From Pseudomonadota bacterium (lineage in GTDB: Bacteria > Pseudomonadota > Gammaproteobacteria > Steroidobacterales > Steroidobacteraceae): 7,145 bases of DNA. Location of the stretch: the NCBI GenBank assembly GCA_018241455.1, contig JAFEDW010000103.1, positions 1-7,145 on the forward strand. The letters run 5' to 3'. The notes beneath the pieces were generated by a model. It worked only from the letters and a program-made list of their open reading frames with translations. It was not told the origin of the DNA and did not search any database. Below are positions 1 to 6,483 of the stretch, piece by piece (position 1 is the stretch's first letter; the number at the start of each line of letters is the position of its first letter). Position numbers and translations under genes: made by a program.

Positions 1-275
1 AGCGTGCGCACCGCCGGGTCACCGCGCAGGCTTCGCAGTACGGCGTCGGCGCTGTTGCCTTCGACCGCAATCGTCATCAGCGCGGTGATGCCGCGCTCAT
101 CGATCGGCGTGCCGAGCCGCAGCGTGTAGCCGGCGATCGTGCCGTCGCGCTCCAGCCGCGCAATGCGGTTCTGGATCGTGCCGCGCGCCACGTGCAGCTC
201 CTTGGCGAGCGAGGCCACGGTCAGCCGTGCGTTGCCGCGCAGGCTCGCGATCAGCTTGTGGTCCAGTTCATCCAT
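1..275 (-). CDS. Lrp/AsnC-family transcriptional regulator (5' part, runs off the window)
   Basis: The first 91 codons are present; family members are usually about 150 residues, so the C-terminal effector domain is mostly outside the window. Translation from ATG at 275 begins MDELDHKLIASLRGNARLTV. The helix-turn-helix lies at about residues 19-45 and ends in the family hallmark RIARLERDGTIAGY (37-50). The ligand-sensing RAM domain starts near residue 64 (GITALMTIAVEG). An in-frame ATG at 311 would add 12 residues. I prefer 275 because the family usually begins a few residues before the LD motif, and because the best promoter would start transcription near 306, downstream of 311. No clear Shine-Dalgarno precedes 275. 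The gene diverges from the ornithine cyclodeaminase-arginase operon. Lrp-type regulators divergent from such genes are known in alphaproteobacterial arginine catabolism (Agrobacterium, Brucella). The inferred role is an arginine- or ornithine-responsive regulator of that operon. Confidence 0.93.
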   Translation of the reverse strand, partial: MDELDHKLIASLRGNARLTVASLAKELHVARGTIQNRIARLERDGTIAGYTLRLGTPIDERGITALMTIAVEGNSADAVLRSLRGDPAVRT

Positions 276-283
276 GGCAAAAG

Positions 284-322
284 TGATCAAAACGACAATA
301 AAGGCGGTCATTATTATCAAAA
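284..322. repeat. Pair of ATCAAAA direct repeats, 30 bp apart, in the Lrp/ocd intergenic region
   Basis: The 7-mer ATCAAAA occurs at 286-292 and again at 316-322. Including a matching T two bases upstream, both copies read T-N-ATCAAAA (284-292 and 314-322). The 30-bp period is close to three helical turns, so both would face the same side of the DNA. The upstream copy overlaps the putative -10 of the regulator gene, and the downstream copy lies between the expected transcript start and the ATG. These are candidate sites for the regulator itself, which would fit autoregulation, but short AT-rich words can also recur by chance. Confidence 0.4.
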
Positions 323-341
323 TAGAGCGCATATTGTGCAA
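313..341 (-). promoter_or_regulatory. Putative sigma70-type promoter of the Lrp-family gene
   Basis: Read on the minus strand, TTGCAC (336-341) is followed by exactly 17 nt and then GATAAT (313-318). The -10 matches the consensus at five of six positions and the -35 at three of six. Transcription would start near 306, giving a leader of about 30 nt to the ATG at 275. The region is strikingly AT-rich compared with the surrounding coding DNA. The assignment rests on consensus matching only. Confidence 0.55.
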
Positions 342-350
342 GTAGCTTGC
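338..350. promoter_or_regulatory. GCAAG-TAG-CTTGC dyad, candidate operator
   Basis: A perfect 5-bp inverted repeat (GCAAG/CTTGC) with a 3-nt centre. It overlaps the putative -35 hexamer of the regulator gene and adjoins an imperfect 13-bp dyad at 327-339 (GCGCATATTGTGC). It is 82 nt upstream of the ocd start codon, so a bound protein could affect both divergent units. Lrp/AsnC regulators bind loosely conserved dyads of about 15 bp, so the size is plausible; binding is inferred. Confidence 0.4.
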
Positions 351-380
351 TTCTTGTTAGCTCCAGCCCGGGGGATGATC

Positions 381-397
381 GCCTGCAGGCTGCAGCC
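381..397 (+). repeat. Two overlapping 10-bp palindromes in the ocd leader
   Basis: GCCTGCAGGC (381-390) and GGCTGCAGCC (388-397) are each perfect palindromes and share three bases, so the TGCAG core is repeated 8 bp apart. They lie in the expected untranslated leader of the ornithine cyclodeaminase gene, 34 nt before its ATG. They could be a protein-binding site or small alternative RNA structures. With no T-tract, they are not an intrinsic terminator. Confidence 0.35.
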
Positions 398-431
398 AGC
401 CTGATGCGGATAGCCAAGCGGAGCCAGCACC

Positions 432-1499
432 ATGGTCGATTACATCGGCGTCAGCGATATCCAGCGTCTGGTGCAGGCCGTGGGCGCGGGCGAATTCATG
501 GAGCGACTGGCCGGCGAGATCGAAGCCGACTACCGCCGCTGGAGCGAATTCGAGAAATCGGCGCGCCTCGCGAGCCATTCCGCGGTCGGCGTCATCGAAC
601 TGATGCCGACCAGCGACGGGCGGCTGTACAGCTTCAAGTACGTCAACGGCCATCCGAAGAACACCGCCGCGGGCCTGCTGACCGTCACGGCCTTCGGCGT
701 GCTGGCCGATGTCGACACCGGCTATCCGCTGCTGCTGTCGGAACTGACCGTCACCACCGCGCTGCGCACCGCGGCGATGTCGGCGCTCGCCGCGAAGCAC
801 CTGGCGCGCACCGACAGCGCGGTGATGGCGCTGATCGGCAACGGCGCGCAGAGCGAATTCCAGGCGATCGCCTTCTGCCGCATGCTCGGCATCCGCGAGC
901 TGCGGCTGTACGACGTCGACGGCGCGGCCAGCGCCAAGCTCGAACGCAATCTCGCCGCGATGCCCGAATTCGCGGCCGTGAAGCGCGTGCGCTGCCGTTC
1001 CACGGCCGAGGCCTGCAAGGGCGCCGATATCGTCACCACGGTGACCGCCGACAAGAAGAACGCCGTCATCATGACGCCGCCGATGGTCAGCCCGGGGATG
1101 CACATCAACGCGGTGGGCGGCGATTGCCCGGGCAAGACCGAGTTGCACGGCGACATCCTGCGCATGCCGGGCGCGCGCGTGTACGTCGAGTACGAACCGC
1201 AGTCGCGCATCGAGGGCGAGATCCAGCAGATGGAGCCCGATTTTCCGGTGACCGAGTTCGCGGCGCTGTTGAGCGGTGCGGCCGCGGGGCGCGTAAACCC
1301 CGCTGACATCACGATCTTCGATTCGGTCGGCTTCGCGCTGCAGGACTACTCGGCGCTGCGCTTCCTGCACAAGCTGCTGCACGAGGAGCGCGGCAGCCAT
1401 CGCCAGATCGACCTGGTGCCGGGCCTGGAAGATCCGAAGGACCTGTACGGCGGCACGATCGGCAGCGGCAAACGGGCGCGCCTGCGCCTGACTGGCTGA
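432..1499 (+). CDS. ocd: Ornithine cyclodeaminase
   Basis: A 355-residue cytoplasmic NAD-dependent enzyme that converts L-ornithine to L-proline with release of ammonia. The length matches the Pseudomonas putida enzyme (about 350). Key positions line up with what I recall of that protein: R45 and K69 (substrate), T84, R112, the Rossmann nucleotide-binding motif GNGAQSEF (136-143), D161 at the end of the second Rossmann strand, and GGDCPGKTEL (229-238). D231 in the last motif corresponds to the catalytic Asp228. The FDSVGFALQD motif (296-305) is also typical. This distinguishes it from the shorter mu-crystallin/alanine dehydrogenase and SbnB-like relatives, although substrate cannot be proven from sequence. 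The ATG at 432 has GGAG at 420-423 with 8 nt spacing. Arginase follows after 3 nt, so the ornithine source is co-encoded. The gene is probably controlled by the divergent Lrp-family gene. No convincing sigma70 promoter was found for this direction. Confidence 0.95.
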   Translation: MVDYIGVSDIQRLVQAVGAGEFMERLAGEIEADYRRWSEFEKSARLASHSAVGVIELMPTSDGRLYSFKYVNGHPKNTAAGLLTVTAFGVLADVDTGYPLLLSELTVTTALRTAAMSALAAKHLARTDSAVMALIGNGAQSEFQAIAFCRMLGIRELRLYDVDGAASAKLERNLAAMPEFAAVKRVRCRSTAEACKGADIVTTVTADKKNAVIMTPPMVSPGMHINAVGGDCPGKTELHGDILRMPGARVYVEYEPQSRIEGEIQQMEPDFPVTEFAALLSGAAAGRVNPADITIFDSVGFALQDYSALRFLHKLLHEERGSHRQIDLVPGLEDPKDLYGGTIGSGKRARLRLTG

Positions 1500-1502
1500 G
1501 GC

Positions 1503-2420
1503 ATGGCGACCGAGATCGGGCTGGTCGGCGCGCCGACCGACATCGGCGCGGGTACGCGCGGGGCTTCGATGGGCCCCGAGGCGCTGCGCGTCGCCGGCAT
1601 CGGCGCAATGCTCGAATCGCAGGGCCTCACGGTGAATGACCGGGGGAATCTGTCCGGCCCCGGCAATCCCTGGTTGCCCTCGCACGATGGCTACCGCCAT
1701 CTCGACGAAGTGGTGGCCTGGAACAAGCTCGTGCACGCCGCCGTGTACGACGAGTTGCGCGCCGCGCGGCTGCCGATCCTGCTCGGCGGCGATCACTCGC
1801 TCGCGATCGGCTCGATCAGTGCGGTGGCGCGCCACTGCCGTGAGCTGGGGCAGCAGCTGCGCGTGCTGTGGCTCGACGCGCACGCCGATTTCAACACCAG
1901 CGTGCTCACGCCGAGCGGCAACATCCACGGCATGCCGGTCGCCTGCCTGTGCGGACGCGGTCCGCGCGCGCTGCTCGAGATCGGCGGCACGGTGCCGGCG
2001 CTGAGCCCGGACGCGATCCGGCAGATCGGCATCCGCAGCGTCGACCAGGGCGAGAAGCGGCTGGTGCACGAGGTCGGCCTGGAAGTGTTCGACATGCGCT
2101 ACATCGACGAGATGGGCATGCGCCACACGCTCGAGCAGGCGCTCACCGGCATCGACGACGACACGCACCTGCACGTCAGTTTCGATGTCGATTTCCTCGA
2201 TCCGGAAATCGCCCCGGGCGTCGGCACGACCGTGGCCGGCGGGCCTTCGTACCGCGAAGCGCAGCTGTGCATGGAGATGATCGCCGACACCGGTCGTCTC
2301 GCCTCGCTCGACATCATGGAACTCAACCCGGCGCTCGACGTGCGCAATCGCACCGCCGTAGTGGCCGTCGACCTGGTGGCTTCGCTGTTCGGCAAGAGCA
2401 CTTTGATGCGCCGCGCCTGA
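1503..2420 (+). CDS. rocF: Arginase
   Basis: A 305-residue binuclear manganese hydrolase of the ureohydrolase family that splits L-arginine into L-ornithine and urea. All metal ligands are visible: H98 (GGDHS), D125, H127 and D129 (DAHADFNT), and D228 and D230 (SFDVDFLDPEIAPG). H142 in GNIHGMP matches the proton-shuttle His141 of rat arginase I, D181 (RSVDQGE) matches its Asp183, and E273 matches the guanidinium-binding Glu277. This favours arginase over agmatinase or formimidoylglutamase, as does the adjacent ornithine cyclodeaminase. The N-terminal IGLVGAPTDIGAGTRG strand confirms the ATG at 1503. The ocd stop is at 1497-1499. The only Shine-Dalgarno-like bases, GAGG at 1498-1501, lie one base from the ATG, so translation probably depends on coupling to ocd. 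The inferred pathway is arginine to ornithine to proline, freeing urea and ammonia as nitrogen sources. Confidence 0.95.
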   Translation: MATEIGLVGAPTDIGAGTRGASMGPEALRVAGIGAMLESQGLTVNDRGNLSGPGNPWLPSHDGYRHLDEVVAWNKLVHAAVYDELRAARLPILLGGDHSLAIGSISAVARHCRELGQQLRVLWLDAHADFNTSVLTPSGNIHGMPVACLCGRGPRALLEIGGTVPALSPDAIRQIGIRSVDQGEKRLVHEVGLEVFDMRYIDEMGMRHTLEQALTGIDDDTHLHVSFDVDFLDPEIAPGVGTTVAGGPSYREAQLCMEMIADTGRLASLDIMELNPALDVRNRTAVVAVDLVASLFGKSTLMRRA

Positions 2421-2554
2421 AGCCGCGCTACCGTGCGCGCGGCGACGGGTCATTGCCCCCGGCGGCAAAGCTTGCGATGATCCGCGCGCGTCGGCGATCG
2501 AACAACAACAACTGCGCCATTTGCCAACGGGCGTTCGACGGGGAGTCATAGGGC
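2421..2554 (+). other. Intergenic gap between arginase and MBOAT genes, with a GC hairpin
   Basis: The 134 nt contain no credible gene. A perfect 7-bp stem, GCCGCGC (2422-2428) with GCGCGGC (2437-2443) and an 8-nt loop, starts two bases after the arginase stop. No T-run follows, so it is not a standard intrinsic terminator, though it could slow polymerase or protect the upstream mRNA 3' end. A short A-rich stretch (2500-2511) precedes the MBOAT leader. I found no hexamer pair good enough to call a promoter, so it is open whether the MBOAT gene is read through from the arginase operon or transcribed separately. Confidence 0.4.
2540..2545 (+). promoter_or_regulatory. Ribosome binding site that sets the TTG start of the MBOAT gene
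   Basis: GGGGAG at 2540-2545 lies 9 nt before TTG at 2555. No ATG or GTG in this frame would preserve the conserved N-terminus, so this strong site is the main support for a TTG start. Confidence 0.7.
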
Positions 2555-3970
2555 TTGGTATTCAACACGCTGACCTTCGCGGCGTTCTTCCTGGTCGTCC
2601 TGTTGCTGCACTCGCTGCCGCTGGGCTGGAAGACGCGCAAGGTCAACCTGCTGCTGGCGAGCTACGTGTTCTACGCGGCATGGAACCCGCCGTTCATCCT
2701 GCTGCTGTGGATCTCGACCGTGGTCGACTGGTACGCGGCGCAGGGCCTGGTGCGCGCCGAGCGGCCGGCGGCGCGGCGCGCGTGGATGCTGCTGTCGGTG
2801 ATCGCCAACCTCGGCATGCTGCTGTACTTCAAGTACGGCACCTTCCTGCTGCACAACTTCACGGCGCTGGCCGGCGCCTTCGGCGTGCACTATTCGCCGC
2901 CGCCGTTCGACATCGTGCTGCCGGTCGGCATCTCGTTCTACACGTTTGCGACGATGTCGTACACGCTCGATGTGTACCTGCGCCGCGCGCTGCCGGCGCG
3001 CAATTTCCTCGACTACGCGTTGTTCGTGACCTTCTTCCCGCACCTGGTGGCCGGGCCGATCATGCGGCCGACCGAGCTGGTGCCGCAGTTCGAGACGCCG
3101 CGCCGCGCGACGCTGCAGCAGCTGTGCTTCGGGCTCGGCCTGATGACGCTCGGCTTGTTCAACAAGGTGGTGCTCGCCGATACCTTCCTGTCGAACGCCG
3201 CCGAGCGCGTGTTCGACGGCGGCAAGGCGCCGGGCCTGCTCGACGGATGGCTGGGCACGCTGGCCTTCAGTGGCCAGATCTTCTGCGATTTCGCCGGCTA
3301 TTCGACCACGGCGATCGGCGCGGCGCTGTGCCTCGGCTTCTGCATGCCCGACAATTTCCGCTTTCCGTATGCGGCGGTTGGCTTCTCGGATTTCTGGCGG
3401 CGTTGGCACATCACGCTGTCGTCGTGGTTGCGCGATTACCTGTACATCCCGCTGGGCGGCAACCGCCACGGCCCGGCGCGCATGAACCTGGCGCTGATGG
3501 GCACGATGCTGCTCGGTGGCCTGTGGCACGGCGCGAACTGGACCTTCGTAGCCTGGGGAGGATTGCACGGCACCTACCTGATCGCCGAGCGCCGCGTGCG
3601 CGGCTGGTTTGCCGGCTACCAGCCTGGGCCGCTGGCGCTGTTCGGCCTCGGCCTGCTCACCTACGCGCTGGTCAACCTGACCTGGGTGTTCTTCCGCGCG
3701 AAGGATTTCACCATCGCGTGGCACGTGCTGCGCGGCATGCTTGGCGCCAACGCCGGCGCCGAGCCGATCCTGCCGACGGTCTACATCGTCGTCGTCGCGA
3801 CGATCATTCCGTTGCTCGTCGGCGTGCATTGGTTCATGCGCGAACGCACGCTGGAATCGGCGCTGGCGCGCGTGCCCGCGCCGGTCATCGGCGCGGTGTG
3901 GGGCCTGATGATCTACCTGATTGTCATCTCGCAGGGTGCAGGCAATGCCTTCATCTACTTCCAGTTCTAG
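2555..3970 (+). CDS. MBOAT-family O-acyltransferase (AlgI/PatA-like)
   Basis: A 471-residue polytopic inner-membrane protein. The family takes an acyl group, often acetyl, from a cytoplasmic donor and passes it across the membrane to modify exported glycans. The N-terminus VFNTLTFAAFFLVVLLL with TTG at 2555 matches the typical 'LFNSxxFLxFF' start, and the ASYVFYAAW and STVVDW segments (35-59) follow. Other signature regions are GISFYTFATMSYTLDVYL (125-142), FFPHLVAGPI (160-169), and GFSDFWRRWHITLSSWLRDY (276-295) continuing into the IPLGGNR loop to 304. GGLWHGANW follows, with H325 corresponding to the essential MBOAT histidine of AlgI (His322 as I recall), then a second histidine H338 in GGLHG. 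It is slightly shorter than AlgI (about 520). The next gene starts inside its 3' end, so the two are translated together and very likely work together. The acceptor is not shown by the sequence; no alginate, peptidoglycan or O-antigen genes are in view. Confidence 0.93.
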   Translation: MVFNTLTFAAFFLVVLLLHSLPLGWKTRKVNLLLASYVFYAAWNPPFILLLWISTVVDWYAAQGLVRAERPAARRAWMLLSVIANLGMLLYFKYGTFLLHNFTALAGAFGVHYSPPPFDIVLPVGISFYTFATMSYTLDVYLRRALPARNFLDYALFVTFFPHLVAGPIMRPTELVPQFETPRRATLQQLCFGLGLMTLGLFNKVVLADTFLSNAAERVFDGGKAPGLLDGWLGTLAFSGQIFCDFAGYSTTAIGAALCLGFCMPDNFRFPYAAVGFSDFWRRWHITLSSWLRDYLYIPLGGNRHGPARMNLALMGTMLLGGLWHGANWTFVAWGGLHGTYLIAERRVRGWFAGYQPGPLALFGLGLLTYALVNLTWVFFRAKDFTIAWHVLRGMLGANAGAEPILPTVYIVVVATIIPLLVGVHWFMRERTLESALARVPAPVIGAVWGLMIYLIVISQGAGNAFIYFQF

Positions 3971-5066
3971 GCGCCTGACCGCCTCCGACCGGCCCGGTGT
4001 CGCGCAGCCGGTGCCGGTGCGCGACATCCCGGCGCATCGCTGGGGAACTGTGCTGGTCTGTGCACTGGTGCTGGCGGCCTTGCTCATTGGCGCCTGGGAA
4101 TGCCATTGGCGCAAGTTCGGCGCGTACCCCGGTTACCGCGACGACGCCATGATGTGGGCGCGGCAGCGCCTGCGCATCGATGCGGGCGAGGGCGATGCGA
4201 CCGTGCTGGTCGGCTCCTCGCGCACCTTCTTCGATGTGCAGTTGCCGGTGTGGAAGGAGCTGTCGGGCCGTGCGCCGATCCAGCTCGCGCTCGACGGCAC
4301 TTCGCCGACCACGCCGCTCGAGGATCTCGCCGACGACCCGAAGTTCAAGGGGCGCGTGCTGGTCGGTGTCGCGCCGGACCTGTTCTTCACCGGCTACGAA
4401 TTCATGGGTGGCAATTTCAGGAACTACCGCAAGCACTCACCATCCGATTGGGTGGGTAAGTGGTTGTCGATGCATTTCGTCGAGCCCTACCTGGCTTTCT
4501 ATGATCCGGATTTCGCGCTGTTCACGGTCATCAAGCGACAGGACTGGCCGCTGCGCAGCGGGATGCACGGCGGCACGCAGGTGCGCAAGCTCACGCAACT
4601 CGGGCCGGACCGCAACAACACCATGTGGACCAAGCTCGTCACCGACCCGCAATACCGCGCGCTGGCGCGGCGCATCTGGGACGAGGACTTCCACGACCCG
4701 CCGCCGAGCGCCGCTGAACTGCTCGAGAAGAAGAAGACGCTGTACCTGCAGATCGCCCGCAATGCGGCCGCCGTCGCGCGCTTGCGCGCGCGCGGCGTCA
4801 CCGTGGTCTACGTGCGCGAGCCCAGCACTGGAAATTACGTGGACTACGAGACGCGCGAATTCCCGCGCCAGGCCGCCTGGGACCAGTTGATGGCGCACGT
4901 GAAGGTGCCCGGCATCTACTACGACGACTATCCGCAGCTGCGCAGCGATCGCTACGAATTGCCGGAGTGGTCGCACATGACGCAGGCATCGGCCGAGCGT
5001 TACACGCGTGCGCTGTACGCGATCCTGCAGCAGCAGTTTCCGCCGGACGACGGCTCGCGCTGGTAG
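3945..5066 (+). CDS. Membrane-anchored SGNH-hydrolase-like protein, partner of the MBOAT
   Basis: 373 residues from ATG at 3945, with AGGG at 3933-3936 (8 nt spacing). An upstream in-frame TTG at 3921 would add eight residues and is less likely. About 32 cytoplasmic residues precede one transmembrane segment (about 34-51), and the rest should face the periplasm. After the anchor comes the SGNH core: VLVGSSRTFFD (87-97), with GSSR at the position of the nucleophile block (S92 as candidate nucleophile), then LALDGTSP (114-121) and VLVGVAPDLFF (138-148). Near the end, EWSHMT (341-346) stands where such proteins carry the Asp-x-x-His pair; here it is E341 and H344. Similar proteins are found beside MBOAT genes, in roles like AlgX/AlgJ or PatB, where they complete acyl transfer or remove acyl groups. 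The 26-nt overlap with the MBOAT gene supports this partnership. Sequence similarity to named members appears low, so the specific activity is unassigned. Confidence 0.8.
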   Translation: MPSSTSSSRRLTASDRPGVAQPVPVRDIPAHRWGTVLVCALVLAALLIGAWECHWRKFGAYPGYRDDAMMWARQRLRIDAGEGDATVLVGSSRTFFDVQLPVWKELSGRAPIQLALDGTSPTTPLEDLADDPKFKGRVLVGVAPDLFFTGYEFMGGNFRNYRKHSPSDWVGKWLSMHFVEPYLAFYDPDFALFTVIKRQDWPLRSGMHGGTQVRKLTQLGPDRNNTMWTKLVTDPQYRALARRIWDEDFHDPPPSAAELLEKKKTLYLQIARNAAAVARLRARGVTVVYVREPSTGNYVDYETREFPRQAAWDQLMAHVKVPGIYYDDYPQLRSDRYELPEWSHMTQASAERYTRALYAILQQQFPPDDGSRW

Positions 5067-5083
5067 CTAAAGGCCGGCGCTAC
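5063..5083. repeat. Inverted repeat at the convergent gene junction
   Basis: GTAGC (5063-5067) and GCTAC (5079-5083) flank an 11-nt loop, and each arm contains the TAG stop of one of the two convergent genes. The stem is short and no T-run flanks it, so a bidirectional terminator is only a weak possibility. The gap between the two coding regions is just 13 nt. Confidence 0.25.
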
Positions 5084-6483
5084 AGGTGCCACCACACGAC
5101 GCGGTCGATCTTGCCGTCGTGGTCAAGCGAGTAGCGGATGTAGATCTCGCCGTGCTCGTGCGTGGCGCGGAACAGGTAGCTGTCCTGTCCGTCGGTCGGC
5201 GCGTGGCGCACGAGCTGCCAGTCCTTGAGCGCGCCGAGCCGGGGTTTCCGGCCTTCGAAGGTGTCGCGGCTCTGCCAGATCGTCAGTCGCGCGTGGCGCG
5301 AATAGAGGCGCGTATCCGGCGCGCCGTCGTAGAACCGTTCGTATTCCTGGCGCAGCGGTTGCGCAGCCGCCGGCAGTCTGCCCGGCACCGGCGACAGCGC
5401 GCGCAATGACAGCTGCGGTTCGAGCAGGCCTGCGACGCCGATCGCCAGGCCGGCTGCGTCCGAACCCTTCACGTGCTCGAGATTGGTGAACACGACGACC
5501 GTGACGTCCATGTCCGGCACGCGGATCCAGGCGACGCCGCTGTGCCCCGTGTGCAGCCACATCGGATGGCCGAGCAGGTCGTCGAGCCCGGTGCCGAGGC
5601 CGTAGCCGCTGAACGAATAGATCTCGTGCGCAGGAGTGCCATCGCTCAACAACGTCTGCGTCGTCATGCGCGCGACGCTGGCGGCGCTCAACGGACCGTG
5701 GCCTTCGAGCATGATGGTGAAGCGCGCGAAATCGCCGACCGTCATGCCGATGTCGTTGTAGAGCTCGCCGAACTCGACGTCGGTGCGGTCGTCGCGGATC
5801 AGGTGCTGCTGCTCGTCGAAGGTGTAGGCACTCACGCGGTGCGGGATGATCGCGTGCGGATCGAAATTGACGACGTGCTGCATGCCGGCCGGACGGAAGA
5901 TCTCATCCTGCATGTACTCGTACCACGGCCGCCCTACGGCTTGCTGCGTCGCGAGCTGCGCGAGCAGTAATCCGGAATCGGAGTACGAATACTGTTCGCC
6001 CGGCGCGGCCTCGAGCGCGGCGCCGCGCACCGCGTCGAGCAGCTCGGCGGTGGTGTAGTGCTGGAAGCCGTGCGAGCCGTATGCTTGCGCGAGTGCCGGG
6101 GCCATGTCGGGAATTCCGGAGGTGTGGCTGAGCAGCATCGCCAGCGTCACGCCCGGTAGCGGTACATCGACGTATTTCCGGATCGGATCGTCGAGCTTCA
6201 GCTTGCCCTGCTCCTGCGCCTTCATGACGCCGCTGGCGGTGATGGCCTTGTCGGTCGAGGCTATCGGGAAGATCGACTCCGCGGTGACCGGCGTGTCGGT
6301 TTCGAGGTTGGCGCTGCCGTAGGTCAGCGTGCGCTCGATGCGTCCGTGCCGCACGATCGCCACCGCCATGCCGGGGATCTGCCGGGCCGCGCGCTCCTTG
6401 ACCAGGTAGTCATCGATCGCATCGCCACGGGCCGCGGGGAGGGCGCCAATGATGAGCGCCAGCAACAAGGTGATTTGTTTCAT
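5080..6483 (-). CDS. Secreted serine hydrolase, beta-lactamase/class C penicillin-binding fold
   Basis: 467 residues from ATG at 6483. Longer in-frame starts (up to 6573) would bury the clear signal peptide MKQITLLLALIIGALPAARG, so they are rejected. Cleavage is likely near G20-D21, giving a periplasmic or exported protein. The catalytic motifs of the family are present: S76-T-D-K79 (SxxK nucleophile and base), Y167-S-D169 in the YxN position, and H311-T-G313 in the KTG/HTG position. The LLSHTSGIPD segment (117-126) is typical of the serine hydrolase/beta-lactamase-related group (esterases, D-amino-peptidases, LACTB-like). About 100 residues after the core (from about 365) form an extra C-terminal region rich in beta-strand-like alternation, ending in DRVVWWHL. 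The YSD variant of YSN is unusual for true class C beta-lactamases, so an esterase or peptidase is more likely than antibiotic resistance. Substrate is unknown. It is convergent with the SGNH gene and divergent from the GST gene. Confidence 0.9.
   Translation of the reverse strand: MKQITLLLALIIGALPAARGDAIDDYLVKERAARQIPGMAVAIVRHGRIERTLTYGSANLETDTPVTAESIFPIASTDKAITASGVMKAQEQGKLKLDDPIRKYVDVPLPGVTLAMLLSHTSGIPDMAPALAQAYGSHGFQHYTTAELLDAVRGAALEAAPGEQYSYSDSGLLLAQLATQQAVGRPWYEYMQDEIFRPAGMQHVVNFDPHAIIPHRVSAYTFDEQQHLIRDDRTDVEFGELYNDIGMTVGDFARFTIMLEGHGPLSAASVARMTTQTLLSDGTPAHEIYSFSGYGLGTGLDDLLGHPMWLHTGHSGVAWIRVPDMDVTVVVFTNLEHVKGSDAAGLAIGVAGLLEPQLSLRALSPVPGRLPAAAQPLRQEYERFYDGAPDTRLYSRHARLTIWQSRDTFEGRKPRLGALKDWQLVRHAPTDGQDSYLFRATHEHGEIYIRYSLDHDGKIDRVVWWHL

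Noticed and set aside
492..971. Four GAATTC sites in the first half of ocd (492, 546, 855, 966)
   Set aside because: Each arises from a Glu-Phe or similar codon pair (GAA TTC or shifted) in the coding frame, and further copies occur in other genes; no regular spacing.
2422..2443. Intrinsic terminator after arginase
   Set aside because: A good 7-bp GC stem exists but no T-tract follows, so I list it only as a hairpin in the intergenic gap.
2465..2475. GCAAAGCTTGC dyad resembling the GCAAG/CTTGC dyad at 338-350
   Set aside because: Only 4-bp arms with a different centre; too short to claim a shared operator.
357..2549. A 730-codon open frame on the minus strand, opposite ocd and arginase
   Set aside because: It lies antisense to two genes with complete family motifs. 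Its translation is rich in Arg, Ala, His and Asp with no recognisable domain, as expected when G/C-biased third positions remove stops from the opposite strand.
2521..3978. A 485-codon plus-strand frame overlapping the MBOAT gene in another frame
   Set aside because: The translation is Arg/Ala-rich with no membrane segments or motifs and no credible start signal; it is a composition artefact.
2546..4114. A 522-codon open frame on the minus strand opposite the MBOAT gene
   Set aside because: Low-complexity Arg/Gln/Glu/His-rich translation with no domain; the plus-strand MBOAT motifs explain the region.
5473..5970. A 165-codon plus-strand frame antisense to the serine hydrolase
   Set aside because: It is opposite well-conserved hydrolase motifs and has no recognisable domain or ribosome binding site.
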